From contig CBDCAI010000004.1 of assembly GCA_965213845.1 (NCBI GenBank), forward strand, positions 1,860,001 to 1,924,000: DNA of 64,000 nucleotides, in the 5' to 3' direction. The notes beneath the pieces were generated by a model. It was given only the letters and a program-made list of their open reading frames with translations, was not told where the DNA came from and made no database searches. The DNA is from JBBROS01 sp965213845. GTDB taxonomy: Bacteria > Pseudomonadota > Alphaproteobacteria > Acetobacterales > Acetobacteraceae. Positions 11,356 to 20,590 of the stretch are shown here, one piece after another. Numbering within the stretch: the stretch's first letter is position 1; the number at the start of each line of letters is the position of its first letter. The translations under genes and the position numbers were made by a program.

Positions 11356-13167
11356 ATGAACGCGATCTCGAAGCCGTCGAACGGCGCCTATACCGTGATC
11401 GACCACACGTATGACGTGGTGGTGGTGGGGGCCGGCGGGGCCGGGCTGCGGGCGACGCTGGGGATGGGGGCGGCCGGGTTGCGGACAGCGTGCCTGACGA
11501 AGGTGTTCCCGACGCGGAGCCACACCGTGGCGGCGCAGGGCGGCATCGGCGCGGCGCTGGGCAACATGGGCGAGGATGACTGGCGCTGGCACATGTACGA
11601 CACCGTGAAGGGGTCTGACTGGCTGGGCGATCAGGACGCGATCGAATACATGTGCCGCGAGGCGATCCCGGCGGTGTACGAGCTGGAGCATTACGGCGTG
11701 CCGTTCAGCCGGACGGAGGATGGGCGCATCTACCAGCGGCCGTTCGGCGGGCACATGATGGACTACGGCAAGACGCCGGCCATGCGCGCCTGCGCGGCGG
11801 CGGACCGCACGGGCCACGCGATCCTGCATACGCTGTATCAGCAGAGCCTGAAGCACGAGGTGGAGTTCTTCGTCGAGTACATCGCGCTCGACCTGATCAT
11901 GGACGAGGAGGGCGCCTGCCGCGGCGTGATGGCCTGGTCGCTGGAAGACGGGACGATGCACCGGTTCCGGGCGCAGTCGGTGGTGCTGGCGACGGGCGGC
12001 TATGGGCGGGCGTACTTTTCGTGCACGTCCGCGCATACCTGCACGGGCGACGGCAACGGGATGGCGATGCGGGCGGGGATCCCGATGCAGGACATGGAGT
12101 TCGTGCAGTTCCACCCGACGGGCATCTATGGCTCGGGCTGCCTGATCACGGAAGGCAGCCGGGGCGAGGGCGGGTACCTCACCAACTCCGAGGGCGAGCG
12201 GTTCATGGAGCGCTATGCGCCGACGGCCAAGGACCTGGCCAGCCGCGACGTGGTGAGCCGGAGCATGACGCTCGAGATCAACGCGGGGCGGGGCGTGGGG
12301 CCGAACAAGGACCACATCCACCTGCACCTGGAGCACCTGGGGGCCGAGCTGCTGCACGAGCGGCTGCCGGGGATCAGCGAGACGGCGAAGGTGTTCGCGG
12401 GCGTGGACGTGACGAAGGAGCCGATCCCGGTGCTGCCGACCGTGCACTACAACATGGGCGGCATCCCGACGAACTACCGGACGGAGGTTCTGCGGCCAAC
12501 GGCGCGGGACCCCGATGCGGTGGTGCCGGGGCTGATGGCGGTGGGCGAGGCGGCCTGCGTGAGCGTGCACGGGGCGAACCGGCTGGGCACCAACTCGCTG
12601 CTGGATCTCGTGGTGTTCGGGCGGGCTGCGGCGCACCGGGCGGCCGAGATCCTCAAGCCGGGCGCCAGCCAGGCGCCGCTGCCGGCCCGGGCGGGCGAGG
12701 GCGCGCTCGATCGGTTCGACCGGGCGCGGCACGCCGACGGCGGCACGCGGGTGTCGACGATGCGGCTGGACCTGCAGAAGGTCATGCAGCAGCACGCGGC
12801 GGTGTACCGCAACAGCGCGAGCCTGGTGGAGGGCGTCGACAAGATGAAGACGCTGTGGACCGGTCTGGCCGACATGCAGGTAAGCGACCGGAGCCTGGTG
12901 TGGAACAGCGACCTGGTGGAGGCGCTGGAGTTCGACAACCTGATGGGCAACGCCATGACGACGATGGTGAGCGCCGAGAACCGGCACGAGAGCCGGGGCG
13001 CCCACGCGCATGACGACTTCCCGGACCGCGACGACGAGACCTGGATGAAGCACACGCTGGCCTGGATCGACCCGGCGGGCAAGGTGGACCTGGGGTATCG
13101 CGAAGTGTCGATGAAGACGCTGACGAACGAGGTCAGCGTGTTCCCGCCGAAGAAGCGGGTTTACTGA
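11356..13167 (+). CDS. sdhA: Succinate dehydrogenase flavoprotein subunit
   Basis: Catalytic subunit of complex II, oxidising succinate to fumarate in the TCA cycle; 603 residues. The FAD-binding glycine motif is VVVGAGGAGLRATLGM (residues about 20-35). The covalent-FAD His is in SHTVAAQGG (His at residue 56). Active-site regions include QFHPTGIYGSG, TNSEGERFMERYAP, and SVHGANRLGTNSLLDLVVFG. It ends with NEVSVFPPKKRVY, typical of proteobacterial SdhA. It lies between sdhD and sdhB in the operon. Confidence 0.98.
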   Translation: MNAISKPSNGAYTVIDHTYDVVVVGAGGAGLRATLGMGAAGLRTACLTKVFPTRSHTVAAQGGIGAALGNMGEDDWRWHMYDTVKGSDWLGDQDAIEYMCREAIPAVYELEHYGVPFSRTEDGRIYQRPFGGHMMDYGKTPAMRACAAADRTGHAILHTLYQQSLKHEVEFFVEYIALDLIMDEEGACRGVMAWSLEDGTMHRFRAQSVVLATGGYGRAYFSCTSAHTCTGDGNGMAMRAGIPMQDMEFVQFHPTGIYGSGCLITEGSRGEGGYLTNSEGERFMERYAPTAKDLASRDVVSRSMTLEINAGRGVGPNKDHIHLHLEHLGAELLHERLPGISETAKVFAGVDVTKEPIPVLPTVHYNMGGIPTNYRTEVLRPTARDPDAVVPGLMAVGEAACVSVHGANRLGTNSLLDLVVFGRAAAHRAAEILKPGASQAPLPARAGEGALDRFDRARHADGGTRVSTMRLDLQKVMQQHAAVYRNSASLVEGVDKMKTLWTGLADMQVSDRSLVWNSDLVEALEFDNLMGNAMTTMVSAENRHESRGAHAHDDFPDRDDETWMKHTLAWIDPAGKVDLGYREVSMKTLTNEVSVFPPKKRVY

Positions 13168-13232
13168 TTTCAAGTTGCGCGACGCTGACCCGGCCCGAAG
13201 AAGCGCCGGCGTCATCGCCCTAGGAAGACAAG

Positions 13233-14015
13233 ATGGCCACCTTCACGCTGCCCAAGAACAGCCGGATCGGCACCGGCACGACATTCAAGGCGCCCGACGG
13301 GGCGACGCGGACCAAGACGTTCAACGTCTACCGCTGGAACCCGGATGACGGGCACAACCCGCACATCGACAGCTACGAGCTGGACCTGGACCGGGTCGGG
13401 CCCATGGTGCTGGATGCGCTGATCTACATCAAGAACGAGGTCGACCCGACGCTGACCTTCCGTCGGTCGTGTCGCGAGGGGATCTGCGGGTCGTGCGCGA
13501 TGAACATCGACGGCGGCAACACGTTGGCCTGTTTGAAGGGGCATGACGAGGTTGCGGGCGACGTCCGCATCTACCCCTTGCCGCATATGGCGGTGGTGAA
13601 GGACCTGGTGCCGGACCTGAGCCAGGCCTACGCCCAGCTTCGCAGCGTGGAGCCCTGGTTGAAGGCGGACACGCCGCCGCCGCCTGACGCGGAGCGGCTG
13701 CAGAGCAAGGAGGAGCGCAGCAAGCTGGACGGGCTGTGGGAGTGCATCCTGTGCTTCTGCTGCACCACGTCGTGCCCCAGCTACTGGTGGAACGGCGACC
13801 GGTATCTGGGCCCGGCCGTTCTGCTGCAGGCGTACCGCTGGATCGCCGACAGCCGCGACGAGAGCACGGGGGACCGGCTGGATGCGCTGGAGGACCCCTA
13901 TAAGCTGTATCGCTGCCACACGATCATGAACTGCACCCAGACCTGCCCGAAGGGGCTGAACCCCGCGCAGGCGATCGGCGAGATCAAGCAACTGCTGGTC
14001 GATCGCAAGGGCTGA
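13233..14015 (+). CDS. sdhB: Succinate dehydrogenase iron-sulfur subunit
   Basis: Electron-transfer subunit of complex II, 260 residues. [2Fe-2S] ligands are in SCREGICGSCAMNIDGGNT and a following LAC; [4Fe-4S] ligands in CILCFCCTTSCPSYWW; [3Fe-4S] ligands in CHTIMNCTQTCPKGLNP. It is the last gene of sdhCDAB, 65 bp after sdhA. A phosphatase gene begins 1 bp after its stop. Confidence 0.98.
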   Translation: MATFTLPKNSRIGTGTTFKAPDGATRTKTFNVYRWNPDDGHNPHIDSYELDLDRVGPMVLDALIYIKNEVDPTLTFRRSCREGICGSCAMNIDGGNTLACLKGHDEVAGDVRIYPLPHMAVVKDLVPDLSQAYAQLRSVEPWLKADTPPPPDAERLQSKEERSKLDGLWECILCFCCTTSCPSYWWNGDRYLGPAVLLQAYRWIADSRDESTGDRLDALEDPYKLYRCHTIMNCTQTCPKGLNPAQAIGEIKQLLVDRKG

Positions 14016-14016
14016 G

Positions 14017-14682
14017 GTGGCGTTCCACGGCGCGCTGGGCGGGCCCGGCGGCCGCGGGGCCGCGTGGCGGGACAGTCTGTTCATGGACCATGCGGTTTTC
14101 CGCCTGGTCTGGACGAACATGGCGCCTGTGCTGCCGGGGCAGCTTTACCGCAGCAACCATCCGACGCCGGCCAAGCTGGCGGCGGCGACGCGGCGGCTGG
14201 GGCTGACGACGTTGATCAACCTGCGGGGGCGCCGGCTGTGCGGCTCCGACGCGCTGTCGCGGGATGCGGCGCAGCGGCTGGGATTGCGACACATCGACAT
14301 GGCGTTCGAGAGCCGGGGGGCGCCGCACCGGGACCGCATCCTGCGCTTCCACGAGATCTTCCACAGCCTGGACGGGCCGGCGCTGATGCACTGCAAGTCG
14401 GGTGCGGACCGGGCCGGCCTGGCGAGCGGGCTGGCGGTGCTGTTCGCGGGCGGGACGTCGGCGCAGGCGCTGGCCCAGCTGTCGTGGCGCTTCGGGCACT
14501 GGAAGTCGGCGCGGACGGGGATCCTGGACGCGTTCTTCCATCGGTATGCGGCGGAGGCGGAGGGGCGGCTGCCGTTCGTGGACTGGGTGCGGGACGAGTA
14601 TGACGAGGCCGGGTTGAAGCGGGACTTCGTGGCGAACGGGCTGGCGAGCTTCATCACCGACCGGGTGCTGCGGCGGGAGTAG
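14017..14682 (+). CDS. Tyrosine/dual-specificity phosphatase family protein
   Basis: Cysteine phosphatase with P-loop HCKSGADRAGLASGL, matching CX5R, preceded by the family strand LTTLINLRGRR; 221 residues. GTG at 14017 is preferred over ATG 14083 because the text before the ATG (AWRDSLF) resembles the N-terminus of this family (tryptophan then VDHG/FR). It sits 1 bp after sdhB, so it may be transcribed with the sdh operon. The substrate is unknown. Confidence 0.8.
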   Translation: MAFHGALGGPGGRGAAWRDSLFMDHAVFRLVWTNMAPVLPGQLYRSNHPTPAKLAAATRRLGLTTLINLRGRRLCGSDALSRDAAQRLGLRHIDMAFESRGAPHRDRILRFHEIFHSLDGPALMHCKSGADRAGLASGLAVLFAGGTSAQALAQLSWRFGHWKSARTGILDAFFHRYAAEAEGRLPFVDWVRDEYDEAGLKRDFVANGLASFITDRVLRRE

Positions 14683-14686
14683 TCGG

Positions 14687-14902
14687 TCAGGGCTGGCCGG
14701 GGCCGAAGACGTCCAGGGATCGCGACGTCGCCGGCGGTGTCGCTGCCGCCGGTGTCGGGATCGATTTCATGCACGATACGGTAGCCTGCGAGTGTGATCT
14801 GGCGACAGCCGGGGTGTTGCAGCGATATCCGCCCCCAGTACGGATAGTCGTTTCGTCGGCGGGGATGCCGTCCCATTCGTGGTCGATGACGCCTGGAGCC
14901 AT
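14687..14902 (-). pseudogene. RelE/ParE-type toxin remnant (frameshifted)
   Basis: Minus-strand remnant in an otherwise gene-free 330-bp gap (14683-15013). Fragments in different frames line up as one ParE/RelE-type protein: DHEWDGIPADETTIR, then YWGRISLQHPGCRQITLAGY and RIVHEIDPDTGG in a second frame, then DVFGPGQP and TGA (14689-14687) back in the first frame. At least two single-base shifts are needed. No start or partner antitoxin is recognisable. Decayed; family assignment from the HPGCRQIT / YRIVHEID / DVFGPGQ pattern. Confidence 0.45.
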
Positions 14903-15013
14903 CGCATGACGATGGAGGAGGCGGATGTGCGGCGTCCAGCGCTGCTGGACGGAGGCTTCGTCTCCGCCTAAAGGTCATAGAAACGGCCTTTAGGCCAAAA
15001 CGGAGGAAACACG

Positions 15014-15615
15014 TTGAAGCTGCATTGGTCGCCCCGGTCTCCGTTTGTCCGCAAGGTCATGGTTTCAGCGCATGAGCTAGGGGTCGCGGACCGGATCCAG
15101 ACGGTGCGGACCGTGGTGCAGATGGACAAACCGAACCCGGTGCTGCTGGCGGACAACCCGCTGGGAAAGATCCCGACGCTGGTGCTGGACGACGGCACGA
15201 CGCTGTATGACAGCCTGACGATCTGCGAATATCTGGACTCCATGGCGGACACCTGTTCCCGGCGCCCGGGCCGGCGCGCTGGACGGCCCTGACCTGGCAT
15301 GCGCTGGGGACCGGGCTGCTGGATACGCTGATCCTGTGGCGCAACGAGCGGGACAAGCCGGTGCCGCATCAGCCCTGGCTCGGGGCGTTCCCGATCAAGG
15401 TGGCGGCCGCGCTCGACACGATGGAGCGGCTGGTGCCGGCCCTGACGGCAGCCCCGTTCGGCATCGGGCAGATCACCCTGGGGATCGTGCCGTCGTACAT
15501 CGACTTCCGGTTCCCGACGCTGGGGTGGCGCACGGGACGGCCCGGGCTGGCCGCATGGCACGCCACGTTCGCGGCCCGGCCCTCGATGCAGGCGACCGAG
15601 GCGGTCGATGCCTGA
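15014..15615 (+). pseudogene. Glutathione S-transferase family, single-base frameshift
   Basis: TTG start with GGAGGA 9 bp upstream. The thioredoxin-like N-domain reads MKLHWSPRSPFVRKVMVSAH, then NPLGKIPTLVLDDGTTLYDS and ICEYLDSMA. Near 15245 the frame changes: the natural continuation HLFPAPGPARWTALTWHALG is in the preceding frame and runs through the helical C-domain to TGA 15613-15615. One missing base near GCGGACACC would restore about 200 residues. The last 8 bases overlap the CaiB gene, showing that the C-terminal frame is the original. Probably inactive unless the shift is a sequencing error. Confidence 0.8.
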
Positions 15616-16837
15616 GCCAGCGGGCCGGGTGGGCCCGCTGAGCCATGTTCGGGTGCTCGACCTCGGGCGGATCATGGCGGCGCCCTGGGCGACTCAGATC
15701 CTGGCCGATCTGGGGGCGGACGTCATCAAGGTGGAGCGGCCCGGCGTCGGCGACGACACGCGGGGTTGGGGGCCGCCGTTCCTGAAGGATGCGGCGGGGG
15801 CCGCGACGCGCGATGCGGGATACTTCCTGGCGGTCAACCGCGGGAAGCGTTCGGTGACGGTGGACATGGCCAAACCCGAGGGCCAGGCGGTGATCCGCCA
15901 CCTGGCGCAGGGCTCGGACGTGGTGATCGAGAACTTCAAGGTGGGGGCGCTGGCCAAGTACGGGCTGGATGCGGCGACGCTGCGGGAGGCGGACCCGCGG
16001 CTGATCTATTGCTCGGTCACGGGCTACGGGCAGGACGGGCCTCGGGCGGACCAGGCGGCGTACGACTTCGCGATCCAGGCGATGGGCGGCCTGATGAGCG
16101 TGACCGGGGAGCGCGACGGCGCGCCGGGCGGCGGCCCACAGAAGGTGGGGGTGCCGATCGTGGACCTGATGACGGGCATGTATGCGGCCGTCGGCATCCT
16201 GGCGGCGCTGGTGCGGCGGCAGGAGACGGGGCAGGGCGAGACGATCGACCTGGCCATGCTGGACGTGCAGGCGGCCTTCCTGAGCAACCAGGCGATGAAC
16301 TTTTTGCTGTCCGGCAAGACCCCGGCGCGCGGCGGCAACCGGCATCCGAACATCCAGCCGCAGGACGTGTTCGCTTGCGCCGACGGGCACCTGGTGCTGG
16401 CGGTCGGCAATGACGGGCAGTTCGCGAGACTGAGCGAGGCGCTGGGCCGGCCAGGCTGGGCCACCGACGAACGCTTCGCCACCAACGCCGCCCGGGTGCG
16501 GAACAACCCGGCGCTCACGCCGCTGCTGACCGAGCGGTTCGCCGAGTTCTCCCGCGCCGCGCTGATGGGCGCGCTGGAGGCGGCGGGGGTGCCCTGCGCG
16601 CCGATCAACGGCATCGACCAGGTGTTCGCCGAGCCGCAGGTGCAGCATCGGGGCATGCTGCGCCACCTGCCGCACCCCGTTGCCGGGACGGTGCCGCAGG
16701 TGGTCAGCCCGCTGCGGTTCCAGGGGTCGCCGCTGCGCTTCGATCGCGCGCCGCCGACGCTCGGACAGCACACGGCGGAGGTGCTGGGGGAGTTGGGGCT
16801 CGACGTCCCTGGGCTGGCCGCGCGGGGGGTCGTCTGA
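15608..16837 (+). CDS. CaiB/BaiF family CoA-transferase
   Basis: Class III CoA-transferase, moving CoA between carboxylic acids; 409 residues. Motifs: VRVLDLGRIMAAPWATQILA with the DLGADVIKVERP segment, LAVNRGKRSVTVDM, the catalytic-Asp region LMTGMYAAVGILAAL (preceding IVD), and ARGGNRHPNIQPQDVF. It overlaps the GST remnant by 8 bp and its TGA touches the ATG of the CMD gene at 16837. With the downstream enoyl-CoA hydratase this suggests catabolism of an organic acid through its CoA thioester. Confidence 0.93.
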   Translation: MPEPAGRVGPLSHVRVLDLGRIMAAPWATQILADLGADVIKVERPGVGDDTRGWGPPFLKDAAGAATRDAGYFLAVNRGKRSVTVDMAKPEGQAVIRHLAQGSDVVIENFKVGALAKYGLDAATLREADPRLIYCSVTGYGQDGPRADQAAYDFAIQAMGGLMSVTGERDGAPGGGPQKVGVPIVDLMTGMYAAVGILAALVRRQETGQGETIDLAMLDVQAAFLSNQAMNFLLSGKTPARGGNRHPNIQPQDVFACADGHLVLAVGNDGQFARLSEALGRPGWATDERFATNAARVRNNPALTPLLTERFAEFSRAALMGALEAAGVPCAPINGIDQVFAEPQVQHRGMLRHLPHPVAGTVPQVVSPLRFQGSPLRFDRAPPTLGQHTAEVLGELGLDVPGLAARGVV

Positions 16838-17430
16838 TGGGGCGCATCCCTTTGCCGGGGCGGGAGGCGCTCTCGCCCGAGCAGCTGGCGGTCTATGACG
16901 CGGTGGTCAGCGGGCCGCGCGGGACGATCATCGGGCCGCTGCGGGCGGCGATCCACAGCCCGGCGCTGGCCCGGCGCTGGTCGGCGCTGGGCGAGAGCCT
17001 GCGGTTCCAGACCACCCTGCCGAAGCGGGTGACGGAGCTGGCCATCATCGTGACGGGGCGGCGCTGGACCAGCCAGGTGGAATGGTGGGTGCACGCGAAG
17101 GCGGCGCTGGAGGCCGGCATCCCGGCCGCGGCGATCGCGGCGATCCAGGTCTGCGGCGCGCCGATGCTCGGGGCGGACGACCTCATCGTCTATGAGTTCG
17201 CGCGGCACCTGCAAGAGGGCGGGCAGGCGCCGCTGCCGGTGTACCGGGCGGTGGAGGCGCGCTGGGGTGTGCGGGGCGTGGTCGAGCTGACGGCCGTGAT
17301 CGGGTATTACACGATGGTGTCCATGACGTTGAACAACCACGAGATCCCCTTGCCGGACGGGGTGGAGGCGCCCCTGGCTGCGCCGGAAGGCGGCGGGCTG
17401 GCCCGGCTGTCCCCCGGGGTATCGGCGTGA
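16837..17430 (+). CDS. Carboxymuconolactone decarboxylase family protein
   Basis: 197-residue CMD/AhpD-like protein. The CMD core is PKRVTELAIIVTGRRWTSQ, VEWWVHAKAALEAGI and VYEFARHLQEGG. The CxxC of AhpD-type peroxidase partners is absent, so a decarboxylase, lactonase or other role is likelier than peroxide reduction. Its end overlaps the enoyl-CoA hydratase start by 4 bp (17427-17430), placing it in the middle of a three-gene operon. Confidence 0.85.
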   Translation: MGRIPLPGREALSPEQLAVYDAVVSGPRGTIIGPLRAAIHSPALARRWSALGESLRFQTTLPKRVTELAIIVTGRRWTSQVEWWVHAKAALEAGIPAAAIAAIQVCGAPMLGADDLIVYEFARHLQEGGQAPLPVYRAVEARWGVRGVVELTAVIGYYTMVSMTLNNHEIPLPDGVEAPLAAPEGGGLARLSPGVSA

Positions 17431-18221
17431 GCGCGCCCGAGGGGCTGGACGGGCTTGAGCGGTTCGGCGTGACGGTCGAGGCGGGCGTCGCCACGGTGCT
17501 GATGCAGGCGCCGCCGGTGAACGCGCAGGATCGGCGCTTCCGGGAGGAGCTGGTGCGGGTCTTCGACGTGCTGTCGGACCTGGCATCGGCGCGGGTGGTG
17601 GTGCTGACGGGCGAGGGGCGGGCGTTCTCGGCTGGGGCGGACCTGCGGGAGCGGCCGAACCTGGCGGGCGAGGCCGGGGCCTATCCGCGGCACAACCGGG
17701 CGGTCCGGGCCAGCTTCGACGCGGTGCTGGAATGCACCAAACCGGTGATCGCGGCCATCAACGGCCCGGCGATCGGGGCCGGGTGCGTGCTGGCGCTGTG
17801 CTGCGACATCCTGGTGGCGGCCGAGGAGTCGTTTCTGGCGATGACGGAGGTCGATGTCGGCCTGGCGGGCGGGGTGCGGCACATCCTGCGCTTCTTCGGC
17901 CAGAGCGATGCGCGGCGCATGATCTACACGGCGCGGCGGGTGCCGGGGGCGGAACTGCTGCGGATGGGCGTGGTGAGCGCCTGCGTGCCGCGTGCGGCGT
18001 TGCTCGAGGAGGCGATGGGCATCGCGCGCGAGATCGCGGCGAAAAGCCCGCTGGCGGTGCAGGCGGCCAAGCGGGGTTTCGCGATAACCGAGGAGATGCC
18101 GCTGCGCGACGGGTATCGCTACGAGCAGACCCAGACGGTGGCCCTGTCCGGGACGGAGGACACGAAGGAGGCGCAGGCGGCGTTCCGCGAGAAGCGGGCG
18201 GCGGTGTTCAAGGGCCGGTAG
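17427..18221 (+). CDS. Enoyl-CoA hydratase/isomerase family protein
   Basis: Crotonase-fold enzyme of 264 residues, starting with GTG in a 4-bp overlap. Oxyanion-hole segments: GEGRAFSAGADLRERP and INGPAIGAGCVLALCCDIL; catalytic-region text EVDVGLAGGVRHI; C-terminal KSPLAVQAAKRG. It acts on an acyl-CoA substrate in the CaiB-CMD-ECH operon; the reaction cannot be fixed from sequence. Confidence 0.9.
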   Translation: MSAPEGLDGLERFGVTVEAGVATVLMQAPPVNAQDRRFREELVRVFDVLSDLASARVVVLTGEGRAFSAGADLRERPNLAGEAGAYPRHNRAVRASFDAVLECTKPVIAAINGPAIGAGCVLALCCDILVAAEESFLAMTEVDVGLAGGVRHILRFFGQSDARRMIYTARRVPGAELLRMGVVSACVPRAALLEEAMGIAREIAAKSPLAVQAAKRGFAITEEMPLRDGYRYEQTQTVALSGTEDTKEAQAAFREKRAAVFKGR

Positions 18222-18259
18222 GGCGCGACCGGGCGGATGGCCCGGCCGCGCTCATCCAT

Positions 18260-18430
18260 TCACTTCGGCTTGGGCACCGCGGGCTTGCCGTCTTCGACAT
18301 AGCCGGCGGGGGCGCCCGGCTTGTGGCTGGCGTCCTTGCTGTGGCCGCCCAGGCCGCGGGCGGCGTCGGCGCTGCCGGTCTTCGGGTTGGGGGCGCCGGT
18401 GGTGCCGGTGGTCTTGGTCGTGTCGGGCAT
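18260..18430 (-). CDS. Small hydrophilic hypothetical protein (56 aa)
   Basis: A 56-residue, Gly/Lys/Pro-rich, apparently disordered protein beginning MPDTTKTTGTTGAPNPKTGS and ending PAVPKPK. The ATG has a perfect GGAGG 5 bp upstream, which is the main reason to accept it. No domain is recognised. It is convergent with the enoyl-CoA hydratase gene (38 bp apart) and divergent from the MFS gene. Confidence 0.55.
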   Translation of the reverse strand: MPDTTKTTGTTGAPNPKTGSADAARGLGGHSKDASHKPGAPAGYVEDGKPAVPKPK

Positions 18431-18574
18431 GCTGGCCTCCTGGTTGGAGGGACTCAACGCCGCGCGTGGGGTGGGGTTCTGGGAGGGTGTGGCGGGATGC
18501 TGACCAGCGTGGGTCGTTCTTGCGTCGAGGGATCGTTGCGCCGAGATTGAGGGGAACCGAGGGGTTTCCCGACC

Positions 18575-19825
18575 ATGACCGGTACCGCCAGGCAGATCGT
18601 CTTCATCAATGCCGCGCATTATCTGTGCCACTACTGCCTGCTGATCCTGCCGACGGCGGTCCTGATGATCGTGGCCGGGACGCCCGGGCATGGGGGCGGG
18701 TTCGGGACGGAGTATGGCCCGATCCTGGCGCTGGCGACCGGGATGTTCGTGCTGTACGGCGCGCTGTCGTTGCCGCAGGGCTGGCTGGTGGCGCGGTTCG
18801 GGCGCAAGGCGATGATGGCGACGTTCTTCCTGGGCACCGGGGTGTCGCTGGTGGCGTGCGGCTTTGCGGACACGCCGGCGCTGCTCGGCTGGGCCCTGGC
18901 CGCGACCGGCGCGTTCGCTGCGATCTATCACCCGGTGGGCACGGCCATGCTGGTGGAGGCGGCGGGCGACCGGCCCGGCCGGTCGATCGGGGTGAACGGG
19001 GTGTTCGGCAACTTCGGCGTGGCCTCCGCCCCGGTGGTCACGGCGTTCCTGGCGGTGCGGTTCGGCTGGGCGGTGGCCTTCATCGCGCCGGGGCTGGTGT
19101 TTCTGGCCGTGGGGCTGGGCTGGTTGATGGTGCCGTCGCACGACTACGCGCGGCGGGTGGGCGGGCGCCCGTTCCCGGTGATCCCGCCGCGGCTGGTGCG
19201 CCGGGCCGTCGTGGTGCTGCTGCTGATCGCGGTCGTGTCGGGGCTGGTGTTCAACGCCTTCACGCTGCTGATCCCGAAGCTGCTGCAGGAGCGTCTGGCG
19301 ACGGCGCCCGGGTTGCTGCCCATGATCGGGGTGGCGGCGTTCCTGGTCACGATCACCGGCGCGCTGACCCAGTTCACCGTGGGCCGGATGATCGACCGGC
19401 ACCGGCTGCGGCAGGTGTTCCTGCCTTTGGCGCTGGTGTTGGCGCCGGCCCTGCTGGCGCTGTCGGTGCTGCAGGGGTGGGCGATACTGCCGGTGGCGGC
19501 CTTGGCGGCGGCGGCGATCTTCGGCCAGGTGACGGTGAACGAGACGATGACGGCGCGGTACATCGCGCCGCCGCTGCGGGCGCGGATGTATTCGGTGCGG
19601 TTCTTCGTCGGCTTCCTCGGCAGTGCCGCGTCGGCGCCGCTGGTCGGGCTGCTGCACGAGCGGACGGGCAACCTGGTGCTGGTCATGGTCGTGCTGTCGG
19701 TCGTCGCGCTGGCGACGCTGGGATGCGCGCTGGCCTTCCCGGACCGGAAGGAGGAGTTGGACCCGGCGGCGTGGGGCCGGGCGCCCGATGCCGCCGCGGG
19801 CAACATGGCAGTGGCCGCGGAATAG
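18575..19825 (+). CDS. MFS transporter
   Basis: 416-residue major facilitator with 12 predicted transmembrane helices. The loop 2-3 motif is LPQGWLVARFGRKAMMA, repeated as VGRMIDRHRLRQ in the second half. The N-terminus INAAHYLCHYCLLILPTAVL resembles the fosmidomycin-resistance type group (Fsr-like), which begins with NxxHxxxH. The substrate is unknown. A LolA-like gene follows after 29 bp. Confidence 0.88.
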   Translation: MTGTARQIVFINAAHYLCHYCLLILPTAVLMIVAGTPGHGGGFGTEYGPILALATGMFVLYGALSLPQGWLVARFGRKAMMATFFLGTGVSLVACGFADTPALLGWALAATGAFAAIYHPVGTAMLVEAAGDRPGRSIGVNGVFGNFGVASAPVVTAFLAVRFGWAVAFIAPGLVFLAVGLGWLMVPSHDYARRVGGRPFPVIPPRLVRRAVVVLLLIAVVSGLVFNAFTLLIPKLLQERLATAPGLLPMIGVAAFLVTITGALTQFTVGRMIDRHRLRQVFLPLALVLAPALLALSVLQGWAILPVAALAAAAIFGQVTVNETMTARYIAPPLRARMYSVRFFVGFLGSAASAPLVGLLHERTGNLVLVMVVLSVVALATLGCALAFPDRKEELDPAAWGRAPDAAAGNMAVAAE

Positions 19826-19854
19826 GGCTTCACCGCCAGGGGATGCGGTGCCAC

Positions 19855-20523
19855 ATGGTCGGCATGACCCGCCGCTCGATCCTGGTTCTGCTGCTTGCCG
19901 CCTTGCTCCTGGGGGGGGGCGGCTTTTCATCGTACGGCGCGGCCCATGCCCAGGTCCGGGCCGCGGCCCTGTCGGCGCAGGACCGGGCGGATGTGACGCG
20001 GATCGAGGCGGCCCTGAACGCGGTGCGGGGGCTGCATGCGCGGTTCTTCCAGGTGGCGCCGGATGGCGGGACGAGCGGGGGCCAGGTGTGGCTGGTGCGG
20101 CCGGGGCAGATGCGGTTCCAGTACGATCCGCCGTCGCCGTTCCTGCTGGTGGCCGGGCATGGGCTGCTGGTGTTCAACGACAAGCAGCTTAAGCAGACGA
20201 GCAACATCCCGCTGGGCTCGACGCCGCTGGGGCTGCTGCTGCAGGACAACCTGCGGCTTTCGGGCGACGTGACGATCGTCTCGTTCGTGCGGGCGCCGGG
20301 GCAGCTGCAGGTCGGCATCGTGCGCACGAAGTCGCCCGGGGATGGGGTGCTGACGCTGGTGTTCGCCGACAACCCGCTGGCGCTGCGGCAGTGGACCGTG
20401 GTGGACGCCCAGCGCAGCGAGACGCGGGTGACGCTTTCGGCGGTGGAGCTGGGCGGCAGCTACCCGGCCAGCCTGTTCGAGTTCGTCGACCCCCGGTTCT
20501 TCCAGAACAATTCGGGCGGATGA
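19855..20523 (+). CDS. LolA-like outer-membrane lipoprotein carrier protein
   Basis: Periplasmic LolA-fold protein (222 residues) that would escort lipoproteins to the outer membrane or bind lipids. The signal peptide is hydrophobic (ILVLLLAALLLGGGGFSS, ending AHAQ). Core pattern: LNAVRGLHARFFQVAPDGG, GQVWLVRPGQMRFQYDPPSP, FLLVAGHGLLVFNDKQLKQ, and C-terminal YPASLFEFVDPRFF. ATG 19864 is an equally possible start. A hairpin overlaps its stop. Confidence 0.85.
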   Translation: MVGMTRRSILVLLLAALLLGGGGFSSYGAAHAQVRAAALSAQDRADVTRIEAALNAVRGLHARFFQVAPDGGTSGGQVWLVRPGQMRFQYDPPSPFLLVAGHGLLVFNDKQLKQTSNIPLGSTPLGLLLQDNLRLSGDVTIVSFVRAPGQLQVGIVRTKSPGDGVLTLVFADNPLALRQWTVVDAQRSETRVTLSAVELGGSYPASLFEFVDPRFFQNNSGG

Positions 20524-20542
20524 CCCCGATCGGCGGGGGTCA
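20521..20542 (+). terminator. Hairpin after LolA-like gene
   Basis: TGACCCC (20521-20527) pairs with GGGGTCA (20536-20542) around an 8-base loop. The stem starts in the stop codon. There is no T-run, so it is a terminator candidate only. Confidence 0.4.
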
Positions 20543-20590
20543 TGTAGGTCAGCATTGCGTCCGTAATCGGGTTTGGGACAGTATCGGGCC

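Noticed and set aside
14145..14978. Long minus-strand gene antisense to the phosphatase
   Set aside because: Its only protein-like part is the ParE-like stretch 14687-14902; the rest is antisense shadow.
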